From: an uncultured Microbulbifer sp.
GTDB lineage: Bacteria > Pseudomonadota > Gammaproteobacteria > Pseudomonadales > Cellvibrionaceae
DNA: 64,000 bases
Assembly: GCF_947504145.1 (NCBI RefSeq)
Contig: NZ_CANNGQ010000002.1
Coordinates: forward strand, 558,001 to 622,000
Direction of reading: 5' to 3'
Part shown: piece by piece, positions 16,764 to 26,211 of the stretch
Position numbering within the stretch: position 1 is the stretch's first letter
Layout of the letters: the number at the start of each line of letters is the position of its first letter
Program-made: the position numbers and the translations under genes
Notes under the pieces: model-generated
What the model saw: the letters and a program-made list of their open reading frames with translations, nothing else
What the model was told of the DNA's origin: nothing
The model's database searches: none

Positions 16764-19628
16764 ATGTACAAAAAGCTCGCACTGGCCCTCGCGGTCACTG
16801 CTCTCACTGCCTGTGGTGGCGGTGGTAGCAGCAGTGGTGGTGACAACGGTGGAAGCAGTTCAAGTTCGAGCAGCTCCAGTTCCAGCTCTAGCTCCAGTAG
16901 TTCTGGCGGCAGTAGTTCCAGCTCCAGTAGCTCCAGCAGCGGCAGTTCGAGCTCCAGTGGTAGCAGCTCCAGCAGTGGCGGCAACGGCTCCTCGATCCCT
17001 GTTGGCGGTACCGCCGCAAAAGGCATTATTTCCGGTGCCAAAGTAGAAGCCTTCAGCGCAGATGGTACTCTGCTGGGCGCCTCTGAAACCGCCACCGACG
17101 GCTCCTATTCCATCGCGCTTGAGAATTACAGCGGCCCGGTGAAACTGCTACTGAGCAGCCCGGATGAAGGCGTTGCACTGGTAACCTGCGATACCGCCCA
17201 GTGCCGTACCGCCGGTGACAACGACCAAGACACCGATAGCGACGGTGTGATCGAATTTGGCGAGCAGTACGCGCTGGACTACACCCTGAGCGCCGTGACG
17301 TTTGTCGACGAGACCGCGGACCATATTGACAGCAGTATTACTGCGCTCACGACATTGGTTGCTGAAAAGGCCGGCGCTGCGCTGACCCAGGCTTCCATCA
17401 GTGCCGCCAACGCGTTCGTAAAAGAAACCTTCGGCCTGGACGCCGACCCGGCCACCATTGAACCGGTGGATCTCACCAGTGCCGCCGAGGCCGATGAACA
17501 GCAACTGCGTTTTGCGCTACTGAATGCGGCGATCGAAGAGGCTGCAGTAGGTGGTGACGTTGCCGCACAGCTGCAGGGTCTGAGCGCCGGCTTCGCCTCC
17601 AACACCGTTAATGCGGAAATGCTGTCAGCCGTCACCGAAGCGATTGATGCAGTGGCCACCGCGACCAGCGTCAATAATGAAGACCTGGGTGGTGTTGCCG
17701 ATGCCGCGGGCGCGGCACAGGACGATGCCGAACAAGCGGTTGCCGACAACTGCGGTGACAGTGCTACCTGCAAGCCTCCGGTGCAGGTGGTCGGTGAAGA
17801 CGCGACCAACCTGGAAGCCGCAAAAGCGCTCGTAGCGACTGCGCGTAAGGTTTCTATCGAGGCCATCGAAGCAATTGAGTCCGAGCTGGACGAAGAATCC
17901 GAGTCGTACAACCAGGACAACATCATCGCCAAGCTGCAGGGCACGGAAGACCTGTTAGACGAATCGACACTTGATGTGATTACCGCTTTCCGCGAAGTCA
18001 GCGATGTACTGGTAAACCAGCTGTCTGCAGTTGAGCTGGGCGATGAACCGGAATTGAATACACCACTTGAGAGCCTGGGCGATGCCGCTGGCTATCTGTG
18101 GGATAAATACGACTATGAGTTCTACAACGACACCGACTACGCTACCCGGGAGGACGCGATTGCACACTTCCCGGCAGGTGACGTGGCCAATACCGGCAAC
18201 GTCTGGAGTGTAACCAACGGCATATACGACCTGGATGGCGACGCGGAAACCACAACCGATCAGGTTGCCGTAAATATCACTATCACCATTCCGGAGCTGT
18301 CCGGTGAGCCGGGAAGTCTGGCGCTCGCCGCGGGTGAAAATGTGCTCGCCATTGAGGGTGAGGCAAGCCTTGGCGATTCAAGCTTTGCCCTGTCGCAAAC
18401 GGCTGACTCACAGCTTACGCTGGTACTGAGTGAGGGCTTTGGTGAAGAAAGTGAGGGCGAACCTGCAATCGATCGTATCGGACTGCTGGTGAACGCCACC
18501 CTGGCAAACGCCGATTACAGCTTTGACGGTATCGTGGAACTGGGTGTTCGCAAGTCCACCGGCCTGGAATCACTTTCACCGCAAAATGATCATCTCTCCC
18601 TGTTGCCGGAAAAAGTCGCACTGCAAGGTGTATTCAGCGACCTTGGCGAGCAGACGTCTATCGAAGCTGCGGTATCGCTAACGCTGGACAATGTGGATGA
18701 CTTTGCTTTCATTGCTGAAGGTCGTGTGCGCGACGATCTGACTACCTTTTCTTACGATGAAGAAAGCAATACGCTTACCTTGGTCCATGGTCTGGAAGGT
18801 AATCAGGCTACCGTCACATACGCGCACTCGAGCGTTGAGTACGAAGGCTACAGTGAGCATTTCGTTGATGTTTCCTGTGTGACTGAAGGTATCGCCTACT
18901 GTCCCGGCAATGGGCAATACGGAATCTGGGGCGTAAACACCCTCGTGCCTGAGGCGACAAACGCCTTTGACTGTGAGAGCGAACCGCATTGGGGTTGGTG
19001 GGACTACGACAGCGAGCAGTGTGTACGTGGCGCTACCCCGCAAGAGGCCGGTATCCCTGAAGATATCCGTATTCTCTTTACTGCAGACTATGAGTATTTG
19101 TTGTCCGATGTAGAAGCGTATGTTTCTGGTGAAGGCTGGTACAACCCGGGCCCGCAGAACTGGTGGGATGAAGGCTACTGGACTGAGTCCGTATTTGGCA
19201 CGGCCGATAGCGGCTCGCTCACTTCCTATCTTGATGCGTCAGACCTCGATGTGGATGCAGAAAACCGTTACGCGAAAGCAACCCTGCGGGTAAACGCTGC
19301 AGGCAAACTTTCTGCCGACCTGCCGGAAATGGACATGGAGCTGGTGGCCAAGCGCACCGGATACGAGCTGGGTGAAGTGGCCCTGACCCTGTCCTGGGGC
19401 GCGGACCTGCTGCGCATCGATATCGACTACACCGGTGAAGATCTCTCCGAAGCCACCCTGACGGACGGCACAGGTGCAGCATTTATGGTGGAGTTCGCAG
19501 ATAGCGACGAAGACGAAACCCTGCGCGGATATATCACCAAAGACGGCACCGTTTACGGTACCCTGACCAAAGAAAACGATATCTATCTGATTACCTGGAT
19601 CGACAATGCAATCGAGACCCTGCTCTAA
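16764..19628 (+). CDS. large polyserine-linker lipoprotein of unknown function
   Basis: A 954-residue predicted lipoprotein: signal M-Y-K-K-L-A-L-A-L-A-V-T-A-L-T-A-C with Cys17, then about 55 residues of Gly/Ser with long serine runs, then a short carboxypeptidase-regulatory-like beta sandwich (about 75-125, A-T-D-G-S-Y-S). An acidic Ala-rich helical stretch (about 150-400) is followed by a beta-rich acidic C-terminal half with several Trp-rich loops and Cys pairs. I do not recognise the rest. The ATG at 16764 has a good AGGGGAATCAGGA site; the open frame extends upstream without a signal. The next gene, a probable outer-membrane barrel, starts within or just after it, suggesting the two act together at the cell surface. 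Confidence 0.7.
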   Translation: MYKKLALALAVTALTACGGGGSSSGGDNGGSSSSSSSSSSSSSSSSSGGSSSSSSSSSSGSSSSSGSSSSSGGNGSSIPVGGTAAKGIISGAKVEAFSADGTLLGASETATDGSYSIALENYSGPVKLLLSSPDEGVALVTCDTAQCRTAGDNDQDTDSDGVIEFGEQYALDYTLSAVTFVDETADHIDSSITALTTLVAEKAGAALTQASISAANAFVKETFGLDADPATIEPVDLTSAAEADEQQLRFALLNAAIEEAAVGGDVAAQLQGLSAGFASNTVNAEMLSAVTEAIDAVATATSVNNEDLGGVADAAGAAQDDAEQAVADNCGDSATCKPPVQVVGEDATNLEAAKALVATARKVSIEAIEAIESELDEESESYNQDNIIAKLQGTEDLLDESTLDVITAFREVSDVLVNQLSAVELGDEPELNTPLESLGDAAGYLWDKYDYEFYNDTDYATREDAIAHFPAGDVANTGNVWSVTNGIYDLDGDAETTTDQVAVNITITIPELSGEPGSLALAAGENVLAIEGEASLGDSSFALSQTADSQLTLVLSEGFGEESEGEPAIDRIGLLVNATLANADYSFDGIVELGVRKSTGLESLSPQNDHLSLLPEKVALQGVFSDLGEQTSIEAAVSLTLDNVDDFAFIAEGRVRDDLTTFSYDEESNTLTLVHGLEGNQATVTYAHSSVEYEGYSEHFVDVSCVTEGIAYCPGNGQYGIWGVNTLVPEATNAFDCESEPHWGWWDYDSEQCVRGATPQEAGIPEDIRILFTADYEYLLSDVEAYVSGEGWYNPGPQNWWDEGYWTESVFGTADSGSLTSYLDASDLDVDAENRYAKATLRVNAAGKLSADLPEMDMELVAKRTGYELGEVALTLSWGADLLRIDIDYTGEDLSEATLTDGTGAAFMVEFADSDEDETLRGYITKDGTVYGTLTKENDIYLITWIDNAIETLL

Positions 19629-20721
19629 GCAGTGTGACTCACGCAGAAACGGAACGGGCCACCTTGGGTGGCCCTTTCTGTTTCTGGGGCTGATGAATGT
19701 GCCTCTACAGTCAGTCGCACTGCCCAGCCCCGAAGTGACACTGAATTTTTACAGCCGCACGGTAAGTGAGGCACTGCCGATTAGAGAGTTTGCCGGAAAG
19801 TGGGAAAACGCCCCGGAATCTGGAGACAGCACCTGGACGCGGAACCGCGTGGATGCCGGAGGCTGGCTCGGCGACTGGGGGATGAGTTACACCCTGCGCT
19901 ATGACTATCAGTTGCAGTACAACCACGCCACCGCAGACCTCTATTACCGCGATGAAGCGGACCTTGCACCACCAGAAGGTGCCGTACCGGTTTACCTCGA
20001 CGCGCTTCAGCTATTGGCCGATGGCATCAAGCTTCGCCGCCGCTGGAGTTTCTACAATGGTCTTTTCCTGCAGGCCGATCTGAGTGTGCTCAAGGCGCGG
20101 GAATTTCAGGACGGTACCATCGACGGCATGATGAGTGCCGGCGAGCAGTTTTTTAGCGGCAACGCCTCGCTGGATTACCGCTATACCGACGACCTGCTGC
20201 TGGAGCATCAGTTTGAGCAGCCGGAGGGCGAGGGCATCTCCGTGGATATTATCGCGGGCTATCGGGATAACGACCGGGTGCTTTCGCTGCAGGTTCAGGA
20301 TGCCTATAACGTGATGCGTTTTGAGCGCGCGCCCTATACTCACGGAAAGTTCGATACCGCCGACCGGGATATTGAAGACGAAGTGCAGTTGGCTCCGGTA
20401 TTTTCCGGCTGGCGCGAATTGGAAGACCACGAGTTTTCCATGCCGGTTTACGCGCTCGGCCATTACTCGGAACAGCGCAATGGATACCAATGGTCCATGG
20501 ACCTGGAGTATTTTCTGGGCGATCTGTTTTACCGGCCCGGTATGCGATGGGGAACACTGCCCGGCAATCCGTATATCGGTTACGAGGGTAGCCGCGGACA
20601 ATGGCTGTTGGCATTTACCGATGACCAGCAGATCTGGAAGCTCCAGCTCGGGTTTGATGACGTCAATTTCGCTGAGGCTCACAGTCTGACGGTCAGCATG
20701 GGAATGGCGGCACGCTGGTAA
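19606..20721 (+). CDS. probable outer-membrane beta-barrel protein
   Basis: Up to 371 residues, rich in alternating aromatic/polar strands (Y-T-L-R-Y-D-Y-Q-L-Q-Y, L-E-Y-F-L-G-D-L-F-Y) and ending with an aromatic residue (A-A-R-W). These are features of outer-membrane barrels. Family not recognised. The start is uncertain: ATG 19606 overlaps the preceding gene by 23 bp and gives a basic segment plus hydrophobic G-W-P-F-L-F-L-G-L that could be a signal peptide. ATG 19693 lies after the terminator-like hairpin but leaves no signal. Using 19606 places the hairpin 19656-19674 inside the coding region. Confidence 0.6.
   Translation: MQSRPCSKQCDSRRNGTGHLGWPFLFLGLMNVPLQSVALPSPEVTLNFYSRTVSEALPIREFAGKWENAPESGDSTWTRNRVDAGGWLGDWGMSYTLRYDYQLQYNHATADLYYRDEADLAPPEGAVPVYLDALQLLADGIKLRRRWSFYNGLFLQADLSVLKAREFQDGTIDGMMSAGEQFFSGNASLDYRYTDDLLLEHQFEQPEGEGISVDIIAGYRDNDRVLSLQVQDAYNVMRFERAPYTHGKFDTADRDIEDEVQLAPVFSGWRELEDHEFSMPVYALGHYSEQRNGYQWSMDLEYFLGDLFYRPGMRWGTLPGNPYIGYEGSRGQWLLAFTDDQQIWKLQLGFDDVNFAEAHSLTVSMGMAARW
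19656..19684 (+). terminator. terminator-like hairpin at the lipoprotein/barrel junction
   Basis: GGGCCACC (19656-19663) pairs with GGTGGCCC (19667-19674) across a 3-nt loop and is followed by TTTCTGTTTC. It is 27 bp after the lipoprotein stop. It may end the lipoprotein transcript or attenuate transcription into the barrel gene. Confidence 0.65.
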
Positions 20722-20749
20722 CTGTTGTCAGTCGCTACAGGCGCCGCCG

Positions 20750-21676
20750 TCAGGACTCTTTGCCGCTGTGATCGGGTTCATCGTTTGATCGGGATAGGCT
20801 GCGTGTGCTTTGCAGCTGATATACCCAGCGAAGATTATTTTCGGCCGCCGTATTTTTGTCGTCCAATGCCAGCGCACGGGTATAACTGAGCTCCGCTATC
20901 TCCAGGTTGCCGGCCTGCCGGTACGCGTATCCCAGGCTGTTCCACAGCAGGCTGGCGTCCGGTGTCAGCGTCAAGGCTTCCTCCAGCAGCGACAGTGCAT
21001 CGTCGTGCTGTTTCAGTTTGACCATTTCCAGTGCCCGGTTATTCAGGTAGAGCGACTGCACTGTCGCATCGCTCAATACCTGATGCCGGTAATTAAAGCG
21101 CGGTTCGAAGTTGAACTCGAATATCCGCGTGGTCCAGCCAAGCGAGACTTCTGCGTTGATATGCAGGAAATTCTGAACCAGTAGCTGGCCGCGGCCACTT
21201 GAAATGGTTCGGCGCTCCACTGGTGCATGTACCTGATTGAAGTGCGCTTCCAGTCCCACCTCTCGTGCCAAAGCTACGATCAAAGCTGCAAACGAAATAC
21301 AGTTCCCGCGCTGTAGTGCAAACGCTTCCGACGCAGTGGTGGTGCTATTCAGGTCGTACTCTAGTTCAAAGTGCTGCATTTTCAATGTGCGAAGAAGTCG
21401 CCGAAACCGCTGCTTTGGGCTAAGCGATGGGTCGATCGAATCGACCAAGGCTTTCATTTCCGGGCTGAGCGACAACAGTTCTCGCGCATGGGTAGTACTT
21501 CCGTTTGTAGAGCGGGTGCCAGCCCGTTCTACGGGTTTCGGCGCGTCCAAATTTCTCGCCAGCACCGTATCCAATGAAGTGGATGTGCGCTGCTCAGGCG
21601 TCGGAAAGGTCGCTGGCAGTTGACCGTTTGCGCAGCCAAACTGGAATACCGCCATCAATACCGCCATCCATCGCAT
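20750..21676 (-). CDS. lipoprotein with transglutaminase-like and TPR domains
   Basis: 308 residues. Short lipoprotein signal with lipobox F-G-C (Cys15). A transglutaminase-like papain-fold domain follows (about 85-190) with the nucleophile in R-G-N-C-I-S-F-A (Cys126) and a candidate His in N-F-L-H-I-N-A-E-V. At least two TPR units (about 205-290, N-R-A-L-E-M and W-N-S-L-G-Y-A-Y) close the protein. Such proteins are usually periplasmic or outer-membrane anchored; role here unknown. The start is supported by an AGGAGG site eight bases upstream. It converges on the barrel gene. Confidence 0.75.
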   Translation of the reverse strand: MRWMAVLMAVFQFGCANGQLPATFPTPEQRTSTSLDTVLARNLDAPKPVERAGTRSTNGSTTHARELLSLSPEMKALVDSIDPSLSPKQRFRRLLRTLKMQHFELEYDLNSTTTASEAFALQRGNCISFAALIVALAREVGLEAHFNQVHAPVERRTISSGRGQLLVQNFLHINAEVSLGWTTRIFEFNFEPRFNYRHQVLSDATVQSLYLNNRALEMVKLKQHDDALSLLEEALTLTPDASLLWNSLGYAYRQAGNLEIAELSYTRALALDDKNTAAENNLRWVYQLQSTRSLSRSNDEPDHSGKES

Positions 21677-22052
21677 TGGTTGATCCTCCTGTTGATGCGA
21701 CTATAGACGCACAAAAATTTTGCTAAAGATGCATTCGGTCGATGAACCTACCGATAAATCCGTTGAGTCGCACAGGTGGCACGGTGGTACCAATTTCTGC
21801 TGCGGCGAATGGAGGAGGTGGGTCGGTGGACGGTAAAGCCGATACAGTGCGCTAGCGCGGATATTCAGCGGTTTTGTGCCCTGCTGAACAAAATCCAAAT
21901 AGTTCACCTGCACCGTGTAACTTTTTTGGTGGTAAATCTTGTGTAGGATGGTCGCCGCTTGGCGGTACACACACTCTCAGCAGCGCTGGCTATTCGCGAA
22001 CTGAATGGGGCCTGGCTGACTGTTTAATTCGTAGATTTACAAGGATGAGGAA
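21677..22052. other. 376-bp intergenic region between divergent lipoprotein genes
   Basis: No gene was recognised. The region must hold both promoters; an AAGGATGAGG site lies just before the plus-strand gene. No clear operator or structured RNA was seen. Confidence 0.5.
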
Positions 22053-23516
22053 ATGTTGGTTGAAAACCTGAAAGGAATGCCTGGTTTTATCCTAGTGTGG
22101 GCATTCATCGCGGCGGGGAGCTTGATTGCTGGTTGTGCACCAGACACCGATACGCTGGACGAGATCAAAGCGTTCTCTCAGCGCACCGAACAACTACTGG
22201 AGCAAGATCGGGCGTTAACTGAAGAATACAGCGCACATATGGCGGAGCTGACACGAACGCTGGAAGAAACCGGCAGCGCAAAGGCCGCGGTAGAGTCTGG
22301 CGTGTACAGCCGTTTGGCCAACAATATGGATAAGGCGCTGGCCTTGGGTACCCAGTACCAGCAGGAACTTGAAGTGTTATTCGGAAAGCTCGACGAAGAA
22401 TCTCCGTGCTATTTCCCTGAAATTGCTGCGAATCTAAAGGGTGTTATCGCGGAGAAGCAACGGGTGGCCAATACCTTGCGAGAATTCCAGAGCGCCGGTC
22501 TGGAAGAGGGCGGTGCAGTACTGGCAGGCCTCAGTGGCTCGACCGCCTCATTCGCAGCGGGCATGAGTAACTTGACCGAAATGTTCAAAATTTGCATGGT
22601 GCCGGCAGCCATGGGGTTGACCAAGTCGGAGATGGAAGCGCGCTCAGAGCGGGCGGCAGATGAAGAAATTTCAGACGACGATCGTTTTGAACGAGGCGCT
22701 GAGCCGCTGGAAGTTGAAGAGTACACCCGCAAGCGCAGCGTCTTGCCGATGCGTCCGCTATGGTTGGGGCGACAGCTGCCGATCGATGTCAGAGATCCAT
22801 CTGACATAAAGAACGTCGAGTTCAGTGACGGTGTGACTGTAGACGAAAATTTTGAACTGGTACTGCCAGAGCCCTTTCGCAGTGATTCGAGCAAGCTCTT
22901 TAGTTTTCGTATCACTGGCACGGTCGCCGATGAGTACAATAAGTATATTCTGGATGTGGAAGTGAGCCGGGTTGGTTATACACCTATGGCATCGCTGCGC
23001 GTCAACAATGCAGCCTTGGCAAATTGCATCGATACGATTGTCGCGAAAGAAGGCTTCCAGTTTATGGAAGAGTTCACCGAAATATCCTGCCTGGCTCAGG
23101 AGAACTCACAAATATCCTTGGATGAACTTTTTCAGTTCAAAAATCTGGACGAAGCCACGCTGACTAATTTTGATATCGAGGGTATTGCAAAAACATCGTT
23201 GCCGGAAAAACTCTCAGCGCTGATGTTCTACCGCTCCAAACTCGATGGGTTGCCCAGGTTTACCAATACCAGTGCGCGCATGGAGCTGTGGGATTCCGAA
23301 GTGAAGGACTGGTCGGGGATTGCGCAAATGTCCATCGAACATCTGATGGTGGATACTGAAACCGCTGATTGCGACCTGGTGCGCTCCTGGGACCAGGATC
23401 GTTCAGACCTGGTAATCGTACACGACGGCTTGAGCGTCGAAGAGAAGATGGCGCGCAGAATTCGCATACAGGATGATGACGCGGTTACCGGTGTCCTTTC
23501 GCGGTGTACCCTGTAG
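22053..23516 (+). CDS. orphan lipoprotein of unknown function
   Basis: A 487-residue predicted lipoprotein (lipobox L-I-A-G-C, Cys28). The N-terminal third is a long amphipathic helical region (about 30-190, many E/Q/L heptads, possible coiled coil). A charged linker follows (about 190-230), then an Ig/cadherin-like beta segment with F-S-F-R-I-T-G-T-V-A-D-E-Y (about 270-315). A C-terminal part with short L/F-spaced repeats recalls leucine-rich repeats (about 370-450). Family not recognised. It is monocistronic and faces a DUF3574 gene on the other strand. Confidence 0.65.
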   Translation: MLVENLKGMPGFILVWAFIAAGSLIAGCAPDTDTLDEIKAFSQRTEQLLEQDRALTEEYSAHMAELTRTLEETGSAKAAVESGVYSRLANNMDKALALGTQYQQELEVLFGKLDEESPCYFPEIAANLKGVIAEKQRVANTLREFQSAGLEEGGAVLAGLSGSTASFAAGMSNLTEMFKICMVPAAMGLTKSEMEARSERAADEEISDDDRFERGAEPLEVEEYTRKRSVLPMRPLWLGRQLPIDVRDPSDIKNVEFSDGVTVDENFELVLPEPFRSDSSKLFSFRITGTVADEYNKYILDVEVSRVGYTPMASLRVNNAALANCIDTIVAKEGFQFMEEFTEISCLAQENSQISLDELFQFKNLDEATLTNFDIEGIAKTSLPEKLSALMFYRSKLDGLPRFTNTSARMELWDSEVKDWSGIAQMSIEHLMVDTETADCDLVRSWDQDRSDLVIVHDGLSVEEKMARRIRIQDDDAVTGVLSRCTL

Positions 23517-23547
23517 CAGGATCATGCGCGACACCTTTAAAAACGCT

Positions 23548-23961
23548 CTATAGAAAGGCCACGCACGCCGGGCTGCGTACGCGCAATATGGACTCCTGAT
23601 TGAAGGTGGTTTTGTAGGCTTCGACCGCGGCAGTGATGGAGGTTTCCGTCTCGGGCGTTCCGGGGTGAACGAGAGATAGTACGTGGCTGCCCTCGCGCAC
23701 GATGGCCCCAGAGCTGGAACGCCACTGCCCGGTACCCGTCAGCACGGTCAGGCCGTCGGGGAAGTGGCGGGTCAGCACTTCCCCGAGAAAGACATTCCAT
23801 TCAGCCGTGGTGACAGTGTGCTGCCCGCCATCGCCTCTCGAGGTGCCGAAATACAGCAGATCGTGAAACTGTAACCTTTGCCCCGATTCGCAGCGCAACA
23901 CCGCCTGAGAACTGCAGCCCGCAAGGGCTGCAACCATTATTACGCTCGCCAGCCTCTTCAT
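23548..23961 (-). CDS. DUF3574 domain lipoprotein
   Basis: 137 residues. M-K-R-L-A-S-V-I-M-V-A-A-L-A-G-C gives a lipoprotein signal (Cys16), so this start is preferred to the upstream open frame at 24012. The body has the DUF3574 pattern: D-L-L-Y-F-G-T-S-R, E-W-x-x-F-L, F-P-D-G-L-T-V-L, G-Q-W-R and Y-K-x-x-F-N-Q-E-S-I-L-R-V. No biochemical function is known for the family. Start codons of this gene and the divergent ABC exporter are about 100 bp apart. Confidence 0.75.
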   Translation of the reverse strand: MKRLASVIMVAALAGCSSQAVLRCESGQRLQFHDLLYFGTSRGDGGQHTVTTAEWNVFLGEVLTRHFPDGLTVLTGTGQWRSSSGAIVREGSHVLSLVHPGTPETETSITAAVEAYKTTFNQESILRVRSPACVAFL

Positions 23962-24062
23962 CCGTGCCCTGTGCATGGTTCTGTGTAAGACTCCTTCGAC
24001 ATCGTTGCGCACGGCCTACTCGGCGGCGCCCTATCAAGTTAGCCCACAATCTGCGAATTTGT

Positions 24063-25904
24063 ATGCCCGCCACTCCCGAGCCAGACACTGCCCGCCAAGT
24101 AGAAAATGCCAAATCGGATACTGCCGCCAGCATGAGCGCAGGTCAGATGATGTCGGCACTCTGGCATTTCATGCGCCCCTATAAATCGGTTCTATTGGGT
24201 GCCGGCGTGGCGCTGGTGTTTACCGCTGGCGTTACTCTCGCCATCGGACAGGGTGTTCGCCTGCTGGTCGATAGAGGGCTGACCGGAGATTCCAGCGAAG
24301 CTCTTGCGCATGCAGTAGTGATCCTGCTGATACTGGCTGGCTTGATGGCCCTCGGCACCTACGCGCGCCACTATCTCGTCTCCTGGCTGGGGGAGCGGGT
24401 GGTTGCTGATCTACGCAAGGCGGTGTTCGATCATATCGTGACCCTGCACCCGAGTTATTTCGAGACCAACCGCAGTGGCGAGATCATGTCGCGCCTCACT
24501 ACTGACACTACCCTGCTGCAGCATATTATCGGTACCTCATTTTCCATGGCGTTGCGCAGTTCGCTGATGTTCGTGGGCGCACTGATTCTGCTGCTGATTA
24601 CCAATCTGAAATTGAGCCTGATCGTGCTGATTGGTGTGCCGCTGGTGCTGTTGCCCATCGTGCTCTACGGCCGCCGGGTGAGAAAGCTTTCCAAGGCCAG
24701 CCAGGACTCCATCGCCGATGTGGGCAGCTACGCCGGTGAAATCATCCAGCACATCAAAACCGTGCAGAGCTACACCCGCGAGGGTGCAGAGATGCGGGCG
24801 TTTGGTGCGGAGGTGGAAACGGCATTTGATGTGGCCAAACGGCGCATACGTCAGCGCTCACTATTGATTGCGGTAGTGATCCTGCTGATGTTTGGCGCAG
24901 TGAGCGGGCTATTGTGGGTTGGTGGCAACGATATGATTGCCGGGCGCATGTCCAGCGGCGATCTGGCTGCGTTTGTGTTTTACGCGGTGATGATGGGTTC
25001 AGCCGTGGCTACCACTTCCGAAGTGTATGGCGAATTGCAGCGGGCTACCGGTGCCACCGAGCGCCTGATGGATCTGTTACATGTGCAAGCGGATATACCC
25101 GCCGGCAGTCTCGACGAGCCGCTTCTGCACCCCGGCGGCGGCCCGGGGCAGGTGGTGTTTGAGGCGGTGGACTTCTGCTATCCCGCGCGCCCCGATCACC
25201 CCGCGATCCAGAAACTCGAGTTGAATGTGCCCGCCGGTAAAAGCCTGGCATTAGTCGGCCCGTCTGGCGCCGGCAAGTCCACCCTGCTGGAGCTGTTGCA
25301 GCGTTTCTACGATCCCCAGGGCGGTCGTATTACGCTGGACGGTACGGATATCCGCGAACTGGATACCGGGGCCCTGCGCCGGCAGATTGCCGTGGTGCCT
25401 CAGCAGCCGGCCCTGTTTACTGCTGATGTCTGGTACAACATCCGCTACGGAAAGCCAGAAGCGAGCGATGAAGAGGTGATAGCCGCCGCCAAGGCCGCCC
25501 ATGCCCACGAATTTATCGAACAGCTGCCGGGTGGCTACAACAGCCATCTCGGGGAGCAGGGTACGCGCCTGTCTGGTGGCCAGAAACAGCGCATCGCCAT
25601 CGCCCGCGCGATTCTCAAAGACCCGAAAATCCTGCTACTGGACGAAGCCACCAGCGCGCTGGATGCGGAAAGCGAGTACCACGTGCAGCAGGCCCTGCAG
25701 GCCCTGATGGAAAACCGCACCACTATCATCATTGCCCATCGGCTGGCGACCATTCTGCACGCGGACAGCATTGCCGTTCTGGCGAATGGGGAACTGGTGG
25801 CGCAGGGCAGTCATCGGGAGCTGGTCAAAATGTCGCCGCTGTACAAGCGGTTGGCGGAGCTGCAGTTTCAGGACTCGGAGCGGCAGGTATCACCGGGGGC
25901 GTAG
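24063..25904 (+). CDS. ABC half-exporter (MsbA/ABCB-like fused permease-ATPase)
   Basis: A 613-residue type IV ABC exporter subunit. Six transmembrane helices occupy about residues 30-330. The ATPase has Walker A G-P-S-G-A-G-K-S-T, a Q loop V-V-P-Q-Q-P, signature L-S-G-G-Q-K-Q-R, Walker B I-L-L-L-D-E-A-T-S-A-L-D and the H-loop I-I-A-H-R. It is expected to work as a homodimer exporting a lipid or drug. ATG 24063 is the first start after which the sequence resembles the family; M-S-A-G-Q-M-M at 24132 is also possible, and neither has a strong ribosome site. A bidirectional terminator follows. Confidence 0.85.
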   Translation: MPATPEPDTARQVENAKSDTAASMSAGQMMSALWHFMRPYKSVLLGAGVALVFTAGVTLAIGQGVRLLVDRGLTGDSSEALAHAVVILLILAGLMALGTYARHYLVSWLGERVVADLRKAVFDHIVTLHPSYFETNRSGEIMSRLTTDTTLLQHIIGTSFSMALRSSLMFVGALILLLITNLKLSLIVLIGVPLVLLPIVLYGRRVRKLSKASQDSIADVGSYAGEIIQHIKTVQSYTREGAEMRAFGAEVETAFDVAKRRIRQRSLLIAVVILLMFGAVSGLLWVGGNDMIAGRMSSGDLAAFVFYAVMMGSAVATTSEVYGELQRATGATERLMDLLHVQADIPAGSLDEPLLHPGGGPGQVVFEAVDFCYPARPDHPAIQKLELNVPAGKSLALVGPSGAGKSTLLELLQRFYDPQGGRITLDGTDIRELDTGALRRQIAVVPQQPALFTADVWYNIRYGKPEASDEEVIAAAKAAHAHEFIEQLPGGYNSHLGEQGTRLSGGQKQRIAIARAILKDPKILLLDEATSALDAESEYHVQQALQALMENRTTIIIAHRLATILHADSIAVLANGELVAQGSHRELVKMSPLYKRLAELQFQDSERQVSPGA

Positions 25905-25960
25905 GTCGAGGGGGCAGGGAAATAGAGCGGTGGAAAGAAAATCGAATCGAGCACAAACAA

Positions 25961-25985
25961 AAACGGGCCCCGAAGGGCCCGTTTT
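25961..25985. terminator. bidirectional terminator between ABC exporter and cold-shock gene
   Basis: AAACGGGCCC (25961-25970) pairs with GGGCCCGTTT (25975-25984) across CGAA. The T run on the plus side and A run on the minus side serve both convergent genes. Confidence 0.85.
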
Positions 25986-26001
25986 CACATCCGAAGGGTA
26001 A

Positions 26002-26211
26002 TTAAACCACTACGATGTTTTCAGCCTGCGGGCCTTTTTTGCCTTGAGTTACGGTGAACTCAACGGCTTGGCCTTCGGTCAGGGTGCGGAAGCCAGTGCT
26101 GGTGATGGCGCTGAAGTGAGCGAATACGTCTGGACCAGACTGCTGCTCAATGAAACCAAAACCTTTTGCTTCGTCGAACCATTTAACGGTTCCAGTAACT
26201 GTATTAGACAT
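26002..26211 (-). CDS. cold-shock domain protein (CspA family)
   Basis: 69 residues with both RNA-binding motifs, K-G-F-G-F-I (RNP1) and D-V-F-A-H-F (RNP2), and the K-G-P-Q-A-E-N-I C-terminus. It binds single-stranded nucleic acid and acts as an RNA chaperone in this family. The ATG at 26211 has AGGA upstream; the longer open frame has no support. The 437-bp upstream space and a hairpin suggest a long leader, usual for cold-shock mRNAs. Confidence 0.92.
   Translation of the reverse strand: MSNTVTGTVKWFDEAKGFGFIEQQSGPDVFAHFSAITSTGFRTLTEGQAVEFTVTQGKKGPQAENIVVV

Noticed and set aside
16851..16985. Serine-codon repeat as a CRISPR or tandem repeat array
   Set aside because: It is low-complexity coding sequence for a polyserine linker, with no regular spacer-repeat pattern.
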